In this document: positions 51,504 through 61,665 of the stretch, one piece after another
Layout: every line of letters starts with the position of its first letter
How positions within the stretch are numbered: the stretch's first letter is position 1
NCBI GenBank assembly: GCA_030027265.1
Contig: JASENG010000007.1
Span: forward strand, 124,001-188,000
Direction of reading: 5' to 3'
Origin: Lysinibacillus fusiformis
GTDB taxonomy: Bacteria > Bacillota > Bacilli > Bacillales_A > Planococcaceae
DNA: 64,000 bases
Translations under genes and position numbers: made by a program
Notes under the pieces: model-generated
Databases searched by the model: none
What the model saw: only the letters and a program-made list of their open reading frames with translations
Told to the model about the DNA's origin: nothing

Positions 51504-51529
51504 AGCGAGATTGGATAGCCAATCTCGCT
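51504..51529 (-). terminator. Terminator of the giant helicase gene
   Basis: A perfect 11-bp stem, AGCGAGATTGG (51504-51514) with CCAATCTCGCT (51519-51529). On the minus strand it is followed by TTTATTTA, while the plus side has no T-run. Confidence 0.7.
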
Positions 51530-51621
51530 AAATCATGTATCTAGAACGCCTTTACTTAATCCGAAACAGGATTTTAATAAAATATATTAAAATGTGTGTG
51601 AGAACTAAGTCCTCATTTTAC

Positions 51622-54600
51622 TTATTCCATATAAGAAGTAAACCAAGATGGTCTATTGTCTGTTAATTTACTGCCGTTATAGGCAAATGTGAAAGCAATA
51701 TTTTCTTTCCTCAACTCTTCAATAAGTGGCGCTAAGTCCTTGCCTCCTATAAGCCATAGGGCGCCACCTTCGTTACGTATATCAATTACTTCATGGCCTT
51801 TACTTTCCAAAAACTCCTTTAATCCATTTTTCGGAGAGCTGACTTTTTGTTCTTCGTCATTTTGTAAATTCTTGTTATCCAAATGTTGGATTTTTACATT
51901 TGGATTTGATTGTGCTGAGATTGAGTCTGATAGTTCTGTTTCTGATATGTTTTCCATCCAGTTGAATAATGAGATTTCTTGCTCTTTTATGGCCAATTGG
52001 TCGTCAAACGTAAGCTGATTTGTGTTTAAAGGAGCAGAGGGTTTATCCGCTGACTTTTCAACCACTTCATTTGAACTTACCTGTGCATTAAAATGTTGCT
52101 CTTCAATATTTTTTATCGAAGTATGTTTTGGTTCAATGTCATAATATTTTAATGTATCCCATAGAGAAGAGATAGCATGTTCTGGATTGTAATAATAATC
52201 GCTTCCACGAACTCTCCAGAATTTCCAACCACATCGCTCAAGTATTCTTTGGCGGTTCATATCGTAATCATATCTGTCTGGACCATGCCACTGATCCCCG
52301 TCGCATTCAACAGCTATTCTTCCTTTTTCACCTTCGACAACCAGGTCGATTCTATAGCCTGCCACTTCATGTTGAGGGATAACTTTGTATCCTTTTGCTG
52401 TGATTTGATCGAAGACTGACCGTTCAAAGTCGCTTTCACAAAGAGCCCGGTTAGATTCTAAAATTTCTTTAGCTGGATTTTCACAGTAAGAGATAAGTTG
52501 ATAACGCAAGCAATCTTTGTTGCGGAAATCATTTACGGTTGGTGTATGGAAGAGCCATAGCTGATCTTTTGCACGGCTAACCGCAACGTTAAATCTACGT
52601 TTATCTTTTTCGGTTGCTAGTGCTCTCATAGTGGTTTGTCCGGGTGCTGCGACCATGCTTAAAAAGATGATATCGCGCTCGTCCCCTTGGAATGCATAGG
52701 CGTCACCACAGATAATATTCCTTTTTTCTATTTCTTCGGTCCCGATTTCTTCTACTAATAGTCTTTCAATGAGTTGTGCTTGTCCTTCATTTTGTAAAGA
52801 GATAACGCCCATCGATTTACCATTGTATAAAGGGTTTTTAATACATGCCGTAATTTGAGCAACGATCGCTTTTGCTTCTGGTGGATTCACTGTTTTAGAA
52901 CCAGATCCTTCTCGATAACCGGTTGGCACATGTACTGTTTTAATGGGTTCTAATCTATTAGGTGGATATTGTCTTAAAGGCACTAAAGGTGTGTTGGAAT
53001 AACTGATTCTATTTGAGAATTCGATAATTTCCGGCATACATCTAAAATGTTCTCTAAGGGTAATGCGCCCACCGAATAATACATTTGCAAGGTCAAAGAA
53101 GGAATTTTCAATATCTAGCATATCTGCAAGTTTGAAATCGCTTAAATACTGTTTTCGCAAATATTGAACATCTTCACGCTTTATCCCCACATATTCAGGG
53201 CTAATTTGTTTATCGTCCCCAACGACAATTAACTTCTTTGCGATATATTGCAATATAACTGCATCGGGGCCCGATTGACTGGCTTCGTCAATGATTACTA
53301 CATCAAAAAGATTTGGTTTAATATCAAATGTGTCAAATACACGATATAACGGCATAATCCAAGCAGGAATAGCATCGCGGCACTCAGACATATGCTTTTG
53401 GGCATCCCTTAAATGGATGTGTGCGTTCTTTCCGGTACCTTTTCCGACCTTGCGCATAGAAGTAGTCCAAGCGAGCAAATGTTGCCGCTGTCCCTCGGTC
53501 ATCGTACTCAAAGTGGAGTACCATGCTTTATTAGCTCCTAGATTAGTAATTGTTTGTTTTATACGATCTTCGAGATGATCTAATTTTTCTGAGAGTGCTT
53601 GCTCGCTTGTTTGAGAAAATTGGATAAGCCATGTATTTACCTTAGCCCAATTCATAGCATATTCTAGGTTGGTAAATCGCTCCGTCCATTTCTGTGCTTC
53701 GAAGGACTCAATTAGATCCGTGTATAATTTAGGAAGAACCTTTCTTAAACGGAGTAATAGTTCTTCGCATCTGCGACTTTTCCTTCCGAATTCATCAAGT
53801 TCTGATATATTTTCATAATATATCGAATATTCTTCGACATTCCGTGAAGTTATAGCCTCTATTAAATCATCGACAAGAGTGTGTTTTTCATCTAAATTCA
53901 CCGATTGTTGAATTTTCTTTTCAAGCTGATGGAACCTCTCTTTAATTTCTTCAACTTCTTCATGTAAGGCAATAAACTCCAAGTAAGTCAAAAGAATGGA
54001 TACATGTTGTTCATCCAATGGTTTTTCAAAGAGAAGCGGTATGGTATTAAATGCTCCATGGATTTCATCTGTTTTTTCCTTTATGTTCGATAAAACCTTA
54101 AAGGGTTCAATGATATCTTCTATTTTGGCCAAACTTAAAGAACGGGATTGAACAGTATTCATTTCCATCCTTAACTGATCTTGAATAAGTTGTTCCAGTT
54201 TCCTAAGTGTCTGATCTGCTTTTACTGTCTCTTCTAGTAAAATGATTGAATCTAAGGAATCACATTTTCGTCCATCAATCCGTACATCCTTTACTATATA
54301 CCAAGCGTCTTTTACGACTTTAGGGCGTAATAAACGCATGCCTAATCCTTTTCCTTCTTTAAAATGAGCATGAAGTTGCGTTGCATCAGTCAACAATTGC
54401 GAAAGAGGGATATCTCCAGCGCCAGTTATTTCCTTTAAATTATGTTTTACAACCAATGGCTTGATCGTTTCAATTGAACTGATGATTTGGCGATAAAAAT
54501 CTTCCCATGGCCTAAATTTAGCTTGAAATAGATCCTGTAGGGCAGATTGAAGCCATTGTGCATCTTTTCTTTTGATTTCATTCAAAGCCTTTAACAAATC

Positions 54601-56517
54601 GCTAAGTAAATGTCTTAAGTTCTTTCGCTTTTCTACATTGATAGTTGTAAGTTGATCTGTTTTTTCATTGTTAATGTTCTCGAATTTTTCTAATTCCTTT
54701 AGAATAATCTCTTCTCGACTGGATGTTTGTTTGAATACATCTATTTTTTCCAACACATCCAAAGGGGGGATGGAGTATTGTATCTGCGCTTGTACATCAT
54801 CGTTGAGCAACTCTAGTAATTCTAGTAGTTCAATACGCTCCTGATTTGACAGTGGACATTCAGTGTCCATTTCGATAGTATCTTTAAGCCAATTATACTT
54901 TGCTCGGTCAGTATGGATAGATTTCGCTATAGCTTGTGCTGTCCCGCTGTAAGCGCCATTTAAAAAATTGTGTGTAAATGTTTCTTTTTCACGAATTGAT
55001 CTTAGGTGCTGCTGCGTTACCGCTTTACTTTCTTTCATCTTTTGGAGGTTATTAGAAAGTTGAGTAATTTCACTAACAACTCGTTCTTGATCCCAAGTAT
55101 CTCTTTTATTAGAAATAATTTGGACAACTTTTTCTAAGTCCTTGAATGATTTGGAATCTGCTCCTAGGAGACTCACACAAAGATTTTGAAGTTCGTCAGG
55201 AATTTTCTCTTTTAGTACACTTAAAGCTCTTGCTGTTTCACTGGTGATTAAAACTCTTTTACCCGAAGAAAGTAAATGAGAAATTAAATTAGCAATCGTA
55301 TGGCTCTTACCGGTTCCAGGTGGTCCTTGAACCAAGACGCCATTTCGATTTTCTAAATTAGTAATGATTTTCCTTTGCTCATCGTTCGCTTCTAGTGGGA
55401 AATAGATAGTAGAATCCACTTCAACACCGTTTTTGGAAGAGTGGTCAGGAGAATTATCGGGTTCTTTATAATCATCTATCTCTTCAAAGATGCGTTTGAT
55501 TCCTTGTGGAATATAATCCTCAGAACTATTTACACTTTCGATAATTTTAGTACAAGCTTGCTGAAATCCTTTTTCAGTCCTTTTACGAAGTATAAGAGCG
55601 GGGCTATATATAATATTAGGTTCTGTTGTTATATCCCTCTTATTGTTCAATTCATTATTTTGAAAAGTTCCATTTGCAGATAAAGAAAATGCGAATGATC
55701 TTAATATTGAATCCAAGAGTTCTTTATTCCAAAAACTCAATTGTAAATCTTCCATTTTCTCTTGAATTGGGGTTAGGGCTTTGTTATCTAAACGTACTTC
55801 TAATTCAAGCATATCCTGTTCTAATTCAGGTTTACTTCCCTCTGAAGGCGGTAGAACTTTAATAATTCCATCGCTAGCATTAAATTGAAACGTACAAGGG
55901 ATAGACAATACATGTCGATGGGCAAGTTGGTTATCAGGAGTTTTCCAATTTAAAAGTCCTACACCGATTATTAACTCATATTGTTCTCCTAGTTTCTTTT
56001 GTTTTTGGTACATGGAAAATAGGTTAGTATATATGTTTTGAACTTTTTCAAATCGAATGTATTCTGCTTTCCAAGGTTCAAATTTACCTTTTTTAAAGTA
56101 TTCAAAAGTACGTTGAATTTCTGGGAAGTCTTTTAAGTATAAAAAACGAGACTTTACTTCAGAATCAGTAGCTTCTGTATTCTCAATTTCAATATAATCA
56201 GGATTAATAATTTTCTCTACCAAGCTAAGCTCTGTTTTTGTATCAGCCAGTCGAAAAGAAGGTGATATCCAAGCCTTTATTGTTTCGGGTAGTAATGGGA
56301 ATTCTGGCCTGTTGGGTTTTTTAATCTCAATCCAGATATCATTTACATTGGAAGTTAACGGAGAAACACATTCTGGTTCCTCTGGAATTTCGTTAAGAAA
56401 AATATAGTTTTCATAATTTTGTAAATCACGGATTAATGGTGTCTTTAACAAGGATAATTCCTTCAAGTAGGTGAAAAGTCTTGATGTTTTGTCACGCTCT
56501 AGAGTAGAAGAATTCAT
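51622..56517 (-). CDS. Giant SF1 helicase-nuclease (AAA/DNA2-NAM7 type with C-terminal Vsr-like nuclease)
   Basis: A 1631-residue protein. An N-terminal ~380 residues of unknown fold precede the SF1 helicase core with Walker A GPPGTGKS (near residue 400), a long helical insertion (~450-1030), Walker B VVIIDEASQSG (near 1075) and the late motif NVAVSRAKDQLW. A PD-(D/E)xK-type nuclease of the MTES_1575/DUF559 group follows (RIDLVVEGEKGRIAVECDGD, WKFWRVRG, near 1395-1440), then a small C-terminal domain (GGALWLIGGKDLAPL). Such single-gene helicase-nucleases occur in defence islands. The ATG at 56517 fits AAGGAAGG better than the one at 56529. It has its own promoter and terminator. Confidence 0.82.
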   Translation of the reverse strand: MNSSTLERDKTSRLFTYLKELSLLKTPLIRDLQNYENYIFLNEIPEEPECVSPLTSNVNDIWIEIKKPNRPEFPLLPETIKAWISPSFRLADTKTELSLVEKIINPDYIEIENTEATDSEVKSRFLYLKDFPEIQRTFEYFKKGKFEPWKAEYIRFEKVQNIYTNLFSMYQKQKKLGEQYELIIGVGLLNWKTPDNQLAHRHVLSIPCTFQFNASDGIIKVLPPSEGSKPELEQDMLELEVRLDNKALTPIQEKMEDLQLSFWNKELLDSILRSFAFSLSANGTFQNNELNNKRDITTEPNIIYSPALILRKRTEKGFQQACTKIIESVNSSEDYIPQGIKRIFEEIDDYKEPDNSPDHSSKNGVEVDSTIYFPLEANDEQRKIITNLENRNGVLVQGPPGTGKSHTIANLISHLLSSGKRVLITSETARALSVLKEKIPDELQNLCVSLLGADSKSFKDLEKVVQIISNKRDTWDQERVVSEITQLSNNLQKMKESKAVTQQHLRSIREKETFTHNFLNGAYSGTAQAIAKSIHTDRAKYNWLKDTIEMDTECPLSNQERIELLELLELLNDDVQAQIQYSIPPLDVLEKIDVFKQTSSREEIILKELEKFENINNEKTDQLTTINVEKRKNLRHLLSDLLKALNEIKRKDAQWLQSALQDLFQAKFRPWEDFYRQIISSIETIKPLVVKHNLKEITGAGDIPLSQLLTDATQLHAHFKEGKGLGMRLLRPKVVKDAWYIVKDVRIDGRKCDSLDSIILLEETVKADQTLRKLEQLIQDQLRMEMNTVQSRSLSLAKIEDIIEPFKVLSNIKEKTDEIHGAFNTIPLLFEKPLDEQHVSILLTYLEFIALHEEVEEIKERFHQLEKKIQQSVNLDEKHTLVDDLIEAITSRNVEEYSIYYENISELDEFGRKSRRCEELLLRLRKVLPKLYTDLIESFEAQKWTERFTNLEYAMNWAKVNTWLIQFSQTSEQALSEKLDHLEDRIKQTITNLGANKAWYSTLSTMTEGQRQHLLAWTTSMRKVGKGTGKNAHIHLRDAQKHMSECRDAIPAWIMPLYRVFDTFDIKPNLFDVVIIDEASQSGPDAVILQYIAKKLIVVGDDKQISPEYVGIKREDVQYLRKQYLSDFKLADMLDIENSFFDLANVLFGGRITLREHFRCMPEIIEFSNRISYSNTPLVPLRQYPPNRLEPIKTVHVPTGYREGSGSKTVNPPEAKAIVAQITACIKNPLYNGKSMGVISLQNEGQAQLIERLLVEEIGTEEIEKRNIICGDAYAFQGDERDIIFLSMVAAPGQTTMRALATEKDKRRFNVAVSRAKDQLWLFHTPTVNDFRNKDCLRYQLISYCENPAKEILESNRALCESDFERSVFDQITAKGYKVIPQHEVAGYRIDLVVEGEKGRIAVECDGDQWHGPDRYDYDMNRQRILERCGWKFWRVRGSDYYYNPEHAISSLWDTLKYYDIEPKHTSIKNIEEQHFNAQVSSNEVVEKSADKPSAPLNTNQLTFDDQLAIKEQEISLFNWMENISETELSDSISAQSNPNVKIQHLDNKNLQNDEEQKVSSPKNGLKEFLESKGHEVIDIRNEGGALWLIGGKDLAPLIEELRKENIAFTFAYNGSKLTDNRPSWFTSYME

Positions 56518-56778
56518 GTAGTATAACATCCTTCCTTAAAAATCTACATTTTTTTACAATAACTGCATAAGTGTATTATATCATGTAAGAATAGAGTAAG
56601 TTGGGTGGAATATTGTTCTAATCGCAAATTATTATGCTCAAGTACTGTTAATGAATCATGCCATATTGATAAATAAGATTGAATATTATGCATCTTAGTA
56701 TGCAATAACCGGTATCAAAATTATTCGAATTGAATCTAACAATTGAAGAACATTTGAATGATAAGGTGGGGTTTCCAT

Positions 56779-56979
56779 TTGGATTTGTTAAATGAAAGGG
56801 TGAATTATAAGAGGAAGTTGAAATACTATCTTTTTAGAAAAGATAAATGTGATGATTGCATTTATAGTATGGGTGAATATTTAGAAGGACTTATGTATTT
56901 TAATAATTTGTTAACCAAGCAATACAGAAGTTATTTGATGGAAGTAGAAAAATCAAAAAACCAGGAGATGGGTGGGTAA
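56779..56979 (+). CDS. Hypothetical small protein
   Basis: A 66-residue frame from a TTG at 56779, with AAGGTGGGG nine bases upstream. The product is helical and charged (NYKRKLKYYLFRKDKCDDC, LEGLMYFNNLLTKQYRSYL). It lies between two large minus-strand defence-type genes. No family is recognised. It is weakly supported by the ribosome binding site. Confidence 0.4.
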   Translation: MDLLNERVNYKRKLKYYLFRKDKCDDCIYSMGEYLEGLMYFNNLLTKQYRSYLMEVEKSKNQEMGG

Positions 56980-57096
56980 AAATAACCTAATTATATCATG
57001 TCGGTCCAATCCCCATGAAGTTTGGTTTAAGAATGATGACATAATAATGAATCCTCTCGATCAACCAAAGTATATATAACTTCTAATTATTAATGA

Positions 57097-57138
57097 AAAC
57101 AAAAAGCAAAAGGAGTTTTAATTTCGACTCCTTATGCT
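57097..57138 (-). terminator. Terminator of the PLD-helicase operon
   Basis: AAGGAGT (57110-57116, extended by GCA) pairs with ACTCCTT (57127-57133, extended by TGC). On the minus strand TTTTTGTTTTC follows. Confidence 0.75.
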
Positions 57139-57144
57139 TAATCG

Positions 57145-60024
57145 CTATTCCTCCACCAAATAATGATAAATATCATACTGAACCGGGCTTTCAAGGACCA
57201 TGTTCATAGTCACGACACCATATTGGGTGCCTTCTTCTTCAAGTTTTTGATTCTTGGCGGATACGCTTTCTACATTGACTGGGCCGAGGTAATAAAAATC
57301 CTTTCCTTCTCCATTATGTTTTTTTACAAATAGGTGTACATCTACACCATTCTCTGTTGAATGGACAATTGGATTAATATCTTTTGCCATGATTGTTCGA
57401 TTTTTAGTGGAGCACCATTGGAATAAATCATTAGATAAAAATTCATCTAAGTATTTTGTGGCAGCGTCTTCTTCTTTTTTATGGTAGTTAACAAATATCG
57501 GACATGTACCATTTTTGATGCGTCCACCGTTTAATGTGCCTTCTTCGTTTTTCTCCCAATTAAAGAGTCTGCACACATCTCGCCGTGAATACTTTTCATA
57601 CAATGTAAACGGCTTTGTTCGATCATATTTTTCATTTTTTATATAAGCGCATTTAACAATATCCGCTATATATCCACTGAAATAGGAGTCTCTTAGGCTT
57701 TCTTGTATCACTTCGTTAAATTGGTAGGAGCCATTTACTAATTCGATAATTGATTTCCCACCATACTTTTTTACATCGTTTTGAACAAAGAAATTTAAAG
57801 CAAATAGATTTTCTACAGATTGTATTGTTGCCTCATCCGCATAAGTTCCGAAGACCCTTAATTTTTCTAAATACGATTCTTTCGAAATAACCGTATCCTT
57901 CAGCAATTCTTCAATCAAAATTACTTCATGCATTCTTTTTCCATTTAAAAATTCCTTTGAAATCATTGTCAGCACGGCTTGTTCATAATCAGTGAGGGAA
58001 GCAATATCTTCTTTCATTTTTAATAGGAAATTATAATAGGTATCTGAATAGCCGATTATTACTTCTGGGTCCAGTGAGTTTTGTTCGATAAAATCAAACA
58101 GTGTCGGAATCCTACCTAAACGATTTTTCACTTCTGTATAAGCATCTTTTAACGTTTTTAATGTCGATAAATTTGTATTATTAATTGCTTCGAAAATTTT
58201 CTTCTTCGCAATCTCTTCGAAGTTAATGGTTGAAACACCTTGAATATAATCTGTATTTACGGTTTTGCGACGGACGTTATCTTTGTTCATCGATTGATCT
58301 CCAGACAAAGCGATTGGAATGAGATAGTTATTTTTATAGTTGCCGATAAAATCAATAATTGTTACATAGTCCTTGGAATTGTGTTTACGTAAACCACGCC
58401 CAAGCTGTTGAATAAAAATAATACTCGATTGTGTTTGGCGTAACATAACAATTTGATTTAAGAAGGGGATATCAATTCCCTCATTAAAGATATCGACCGT
58501 TAAAATATACTGAAGCTCACCATTCTCTAACTTTTGAATAGCTTCTTCTCGCTCTTCTTGTGTATTGTCTCCAGTTAAAGCAGTTGTCTTAAGACCCGCT
58601 TCATTTAAAGCTTGAGAGAGGGTCCTTGCCTCTTCTTTTGAGCTACAGAACATTAGACCTTGAACCCGATCACCTGAATGCCCGTAATAATTTATTTTTT
58701 CTATGATGTGCTTCACACGTTCACTAGAAACTAAATTCCTAAGTTCAGTAGCATTATCAATGATTTCTCCATCTTTTTCATAATCCGTTACACCAAAGTA
58801 ATGAAACGGACAAAGCATATCTTCCTCTAGAGCCGCCTGAAGTCGAATTTCATACGCAATATTGTAGTCAAACAATTCATAGATATTAAATCCATCCGTT
58901 CGCTCAGGGGTAGCAGTCATACCGAGTAAAAATTCAGGTTCAAGATAATTCATTACCTTTAAATAGGAATCTGCACCCGCTTTATGAACTTCGTCAATTA
59001 ATACATAATCAAAGTGATCCTTAGAGAACTCTTGTAAGTAATTATCTCTTGAAATCGTTTGAATGGTTGCAAACAAGTACTTAGCATCAACATCTTTAGA
59101 ATTACCCGAAAGAATTCCATAATCATCTTCGTTCCCACCAAGAATTGTGCGATAATCTTGCATTGCTTTCTTTAAGATTTGTTCACGATGCACTACAAAC
59201 AACATATTCTTTGGCGCGAAATTTCGTACATCAAATGCAGATAAATAAGTTTTCCCAGTCCCGGTTGCAGAAATGATTAACCCTTTATTAGCCCCCGTTT
59301 CTCTAAGATCCTTTAACTGTTGAAGTGCTATAGATTGCATCTTATTAGGTTGAATCGCTAAGCTCTTGGCTAAATCATTTGTAAGATATTTTGTGTTGAT
59401 TTCTAAAGCATTAGTTGCTGTATGTTTAATAAACGGCTGTAATTCGTAAGTTTGTTTATATGCATTAATCCATTCTTCAGTTAAAGGGATTGCTGCATTC
59501 CAAGCATCTTCGAATTGATTTTTAAAATGGTTAATAATTTCGCCATTCTCTAATGATGTTAAAAATACATTCCATTCATAATTGGCTTTTAATGCACTGT
59601 CTGTTAAATTTGAGCTTCCAACGATTAATGAATAATAATCCGTATGCTCAAAAATGTACCCCTTGGAATGAAATCCTTTTTCTCCAGTCAAGCGAACTTC
59701 CACATTATCTAGTTTTAGCAATTCCTTAAACATTTTCGGCTGGTTAAAATTTAGGAAAGTGGAAGTAAGAATTCTTCCTTTAATCCCTTTTAGCTTTAAG
59801 TCTAACAACATTGTTTTTAATGTTGCCAGACCCCCCTCAGTGATGAAAGCAACTGAAAATGTGAAAGTATTACATGTTTTTAATTCTTGTAGTAGGGTAG
59901 TTAAAACCGATTCATGGTTTTTATTAGTTAGTAGCTTTGGTTTAAATTGTGCAGAAACTGGTTTATTTTGATCAATAAATCCTTTATGTAAGGAGTTCTC
60001 AATTTTTCGAATAAGTTGTTCCAA
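57145..60024 (-). CDS. PLD-DEAD/DEAH helicase-DUF3427 protein
   Basis: A 959-residue protein. An N-terminal phospholipase D-like nuclease domain (~20-190) has one HxK motif (HSKGYIF, near 119) with the SSNLT segment. A type III restriction-like helicase core follows with Walker A SATGTGKT (near 255), DEVH (near 345) and QQLGRGLRKH (near 550). The C-terminal ~350 residues match DUF3427 (LFNWEKNEEGTLNGGR, FVNYHKKEED). It begins with a TTG at 60024 after GGTGGG, 24 bp after the NUDIX stop. The family is frequent in defence and repair settings. Its substrate is not established. Confidence 0.87.
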   Translation of the reverse strand: MEQLIRKIENSLHKGFIDQNKPVSAQFKPKLLTNKNHESVLTTLLQELKTCNTFTFSVAFITEGGLATLKTMLLDLKLKGIKGRILTSTFLNFNQPKMFKELLKLDNVEVRLTGEKGFHSKGYIFEHTDYYSLIVGSSNLTDSALKANYEWNVFLTSLENGEIINHFKNQFEDAWNAAIPLTEEWINAYKQTYELQPFIKHTATNALEINTKYLTNDLAKSLAIQPNKMQSIALQQLKDLRETGANKGLIISATGTGKTYLSAFDVRNFAPKNMLFVVHREQILKKAMQDYRTILGGNEDDYGILSGNSKDVDAKYLFATIQTISRDNYLQEFSKDHFDYVLIDEVHKAGADSYLKVMNYLEPEFLLGMTATPERTDGFNIYELFDYNIAYEIRLQAALEEDMLCPFHYFGVTDYEKDGEIIDNATELRNLVSSERVKHIIEKINYYGHSGDRVQGLMFCSSKEEARTLSQALNEAGLKTTALTGDNTQEEREEAIQKLENGELQYILTVDIFNEGIDIPFLNQIVMLRQTQSSIIFIQQLGRGLRKHNSKDYVTIIDFIGNYKNNYLIPIALSGDQSMNKDNVRRKTVNTDYIQGVSTINFEEIAKKKIFEAINNTNLSTLKTLKDAYTEVKNRLGRIPTLFDFIEQNSLDPEVIIGYSDTYYNFLLKMKEDIASLTDYEQAVLTMISKEFLNGKRMHEVILIEELLKDTVISKESYLEKLRVFGTYADEATIQSVENLFALNFFVQNDVKKYGGKSIIELVNGSYQFNEVIQESLRDSYFSGYIADIVKCAYIKNEKYDRTKPFTLYEKYSRRDVCRLFNWEKNEEGTLNGGRIKNGTCPIFVNYHKKEEDAATKYLDEFLSNDLFQWCSTKNRTIMAKDINPIVHSTENGVDVHLFVKKHNGEGKDFYYLGPVNVESVSAKNQKLEEEGTQYGVVTMNMVLESPVQYDIYHYLVEE

Positions 60025-60048
60025 ACTATTCCCACCATTTCTTCGAAG

Positions 60049-60444
60049 TTATTTTTCCATTGAGATTTTTTCAACCGCAGGAACATCCGCAGGGGCAAAA
60101 TCGAGCTGAGTAATCTCATCTCGTGTAACCCATTTCGTCTCAGCGTGTTCAATAGCGACAGGTTGTCCATATTCTAGTTTTGCCCTATAGGTTTCGAGTC
60201 TAACAATGACCTTTTCATATTCATACGTTGTGTCTTCTACTTTTTCTCCAACGCTGATCGTGCAGCTGAATTCTTCTTGAATTTCTCGAGCTAATGCTTG
60301 TTCGGGTGTTTCGCCAACTTCGATTTTTCCGCCAGGGAATTCCCAATAATTCGGAAGGGACATTTCAGGACTTCTTAATGCACAAAAAATTTCATTCTGT
60401 TCATTTTCTATAATGGCTCCAACTACGTGGACTTGTTTTTTCAT
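60049..60444 (-). CDS. NUDIX hydrolase, MutT-like
   Basis: A 131-residue (d)NTP pyrophosphohydrolase-type protein with the complete Nudix box GGKIEVGETPEQALAREIQE followed by E (residues ~38-60). The start (QVHVVGAIIENEQNEIFCAL) is typical of MutT/8-oxo-dGTP diphosphatases. AAAGGTGATC spans an upstream GTG, so the ATG at 60444 is chosen. It is first in a two-gene operon with the PLD-helicase. It may cleanse damaged nucleotides or hydrolyse a nucleotide linked to the helicase function. Confidence 0.85.
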   Translation of the reverse strand: MKKQVHVVGAIIENEQNEIFCALRSPEMSLPNYWEFPGGKIEVGETPEQALAREIQEEFSCTISVGEKVEDTTYEYEKVIVRLETYRAKLEYGQPVAIEHAETKWVTRDEITQLDFAPADVPAVEKISMEK

Positions 60445-60576
60445 TTTGATCACCTTTTTACGATTAATAATCTAATTTTAGCTGATTTCCAATATTTGAG
60501 CATTATTTCCTTACTATTTTCCTGATTTGAATGATAAATTATTCAATAGGAAGTGTACAGGAAGAGGTGGATCTTA

Positions 60577-61524
60577 TTGCAGGGAAATGAAGAACAGCAT
60601 CGCCTTAGAGAGCTTGAGATGGAAAAACTCCGTCAAGAAAAAGCGGCATATGCGCGTAAGTCAACAAGTATCAGAACTAGAGTGATAGCTAGAAGTGAAG
60701 GGGAACGTTCTCTCTTAAAGAAAGAAAGAGAGTTGCGCAAACGTTTTACCGAGACGATTAAGAACGATAAGAAAAATGCAGAGGTCCTGTATCGCTATGG
60801 ATTTTTTCTGATGGATAGGGGGGAGTATTCTAAGGCGATTCGAAGATTTGAGGAAGCATTAGATGTAAATGATCGGAGGGATTGCTCTTTTCCTTTAGAA
60901 AAGGCACAAATGCTTAAAGCCCATATGTTCATTGGGTTTTGCGCGGGACAACTGTTAAAGCAAAGTTTAGAAAAAGCGGAAAGTTTGAATGTTGAAGATA
61001 CGATGTTTGATTATGATTTAAATGTTGAAGGCAAGAGTTTAGAAGATGTGCTTCAGATGTTAAAGAAGGAATCGGAGCATTATGTTGCCATTATAAATGG
61101 CGAAAAGCGAATCATTTCACTAAATGAATATTTACAATATAAAGGGGGGAGTAAGGGAAAGGTTTTATTAATTAGCTTTGTTGAGACTGATGTGACTATA
61201 AAGATGGGGAATTATCAGGCAAAAAAAGTACCCGAACAATCATCAGAATTACTTCGTTATATGTTAGACATGATATTGAAAAAGGGTTATGTAACATATG
61301 ATGATGTACGATTTGACTTTGGTTCCACTTTATCATGGGATACGCTTCGCAGGAATGTGAATAGAACCTATGGATATATTGATACGAAAGAGAGTGTTCA
61401 AAAAGTTTTTGAACTTTCTAAGGGTACTTTTAGTGAGCAACATCCACAAAGTTATCAACTCGCCACAACCAATTACATCATCGTCTTCCGTCAAAGCACC
61501 TTTTTGGAATTGGATAATTTTTAG
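60577..61524 (+). CDS. TPR-like protein with C-terminal winged-helix-like region
   Basis: A 315-residue protein. A basic coiled N-terminus (RLRELEMEKLRQEKAAYARK) is followed by a tetratricopeptide unit (VLYRYGFFLMDRGEYSKAIR, RFEEALDVN; residues ~80-115) and a central unknown part. The C-terminal ~110 residues (ELLRYMLDMILKKGYVTYDD, WDTLRRNVNRTYGYI) look like a winged helix from response-regulator-type output domains. The TTG at 60577 follows GAGGTGG. It is divergent from the NUDIX-helicase operon, so it may regulate it. That link is inference. Confidence 0.6.
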   Translation: MQGNEEQHRLRELEMEKLRQEKAAYARKSTSIRTRVIARSEGERSLLKKERELRKRFTETIKNDKKNAEVLYRYGFFLMDRGEYSKAIRRFEEALDVNDRRDCSFPLEKAQMLKAHMFIGFCAGQLLKQSLEKAESLNVEDTMFDYDLNVEGKSLEDVLQMLKKESEHYVAIINGEKRIISLNEYLQYKGGSKGKVLLISFVETDVTIKMGNYQAKKVPEQSSELLRYMLDMILKKGYVTYDDVRFDFGSTLSWDTLRRNVNRTYGYIDTKESVQKVFELSKGTFSEQHPQSYQLATTNYIIVFRQSTFLELDNF

Positions 61525-61554
61525 AGCAACTAATCAATGTTTGCTCTTTTTTAT
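61523..61554 (+). terminator. Terminator of the TPR gene
   Basis: AGAGCAA (61523-61529, overlapping the stop codon) pairs with TTGCTCT (61541-61547), followed by TTTTTATTT. Confidence 0.7.
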
Positions 61555-61665
61555 TTCCCCAAAAACCTTGATATACCAATCTTCCTAGCTGAGACAAAGG
61601 CTGTCTCACCTCTTCGATATACTTTAGCTATCAAGTTCACCACGGACAAAAAGGAGAGGGTTTTT

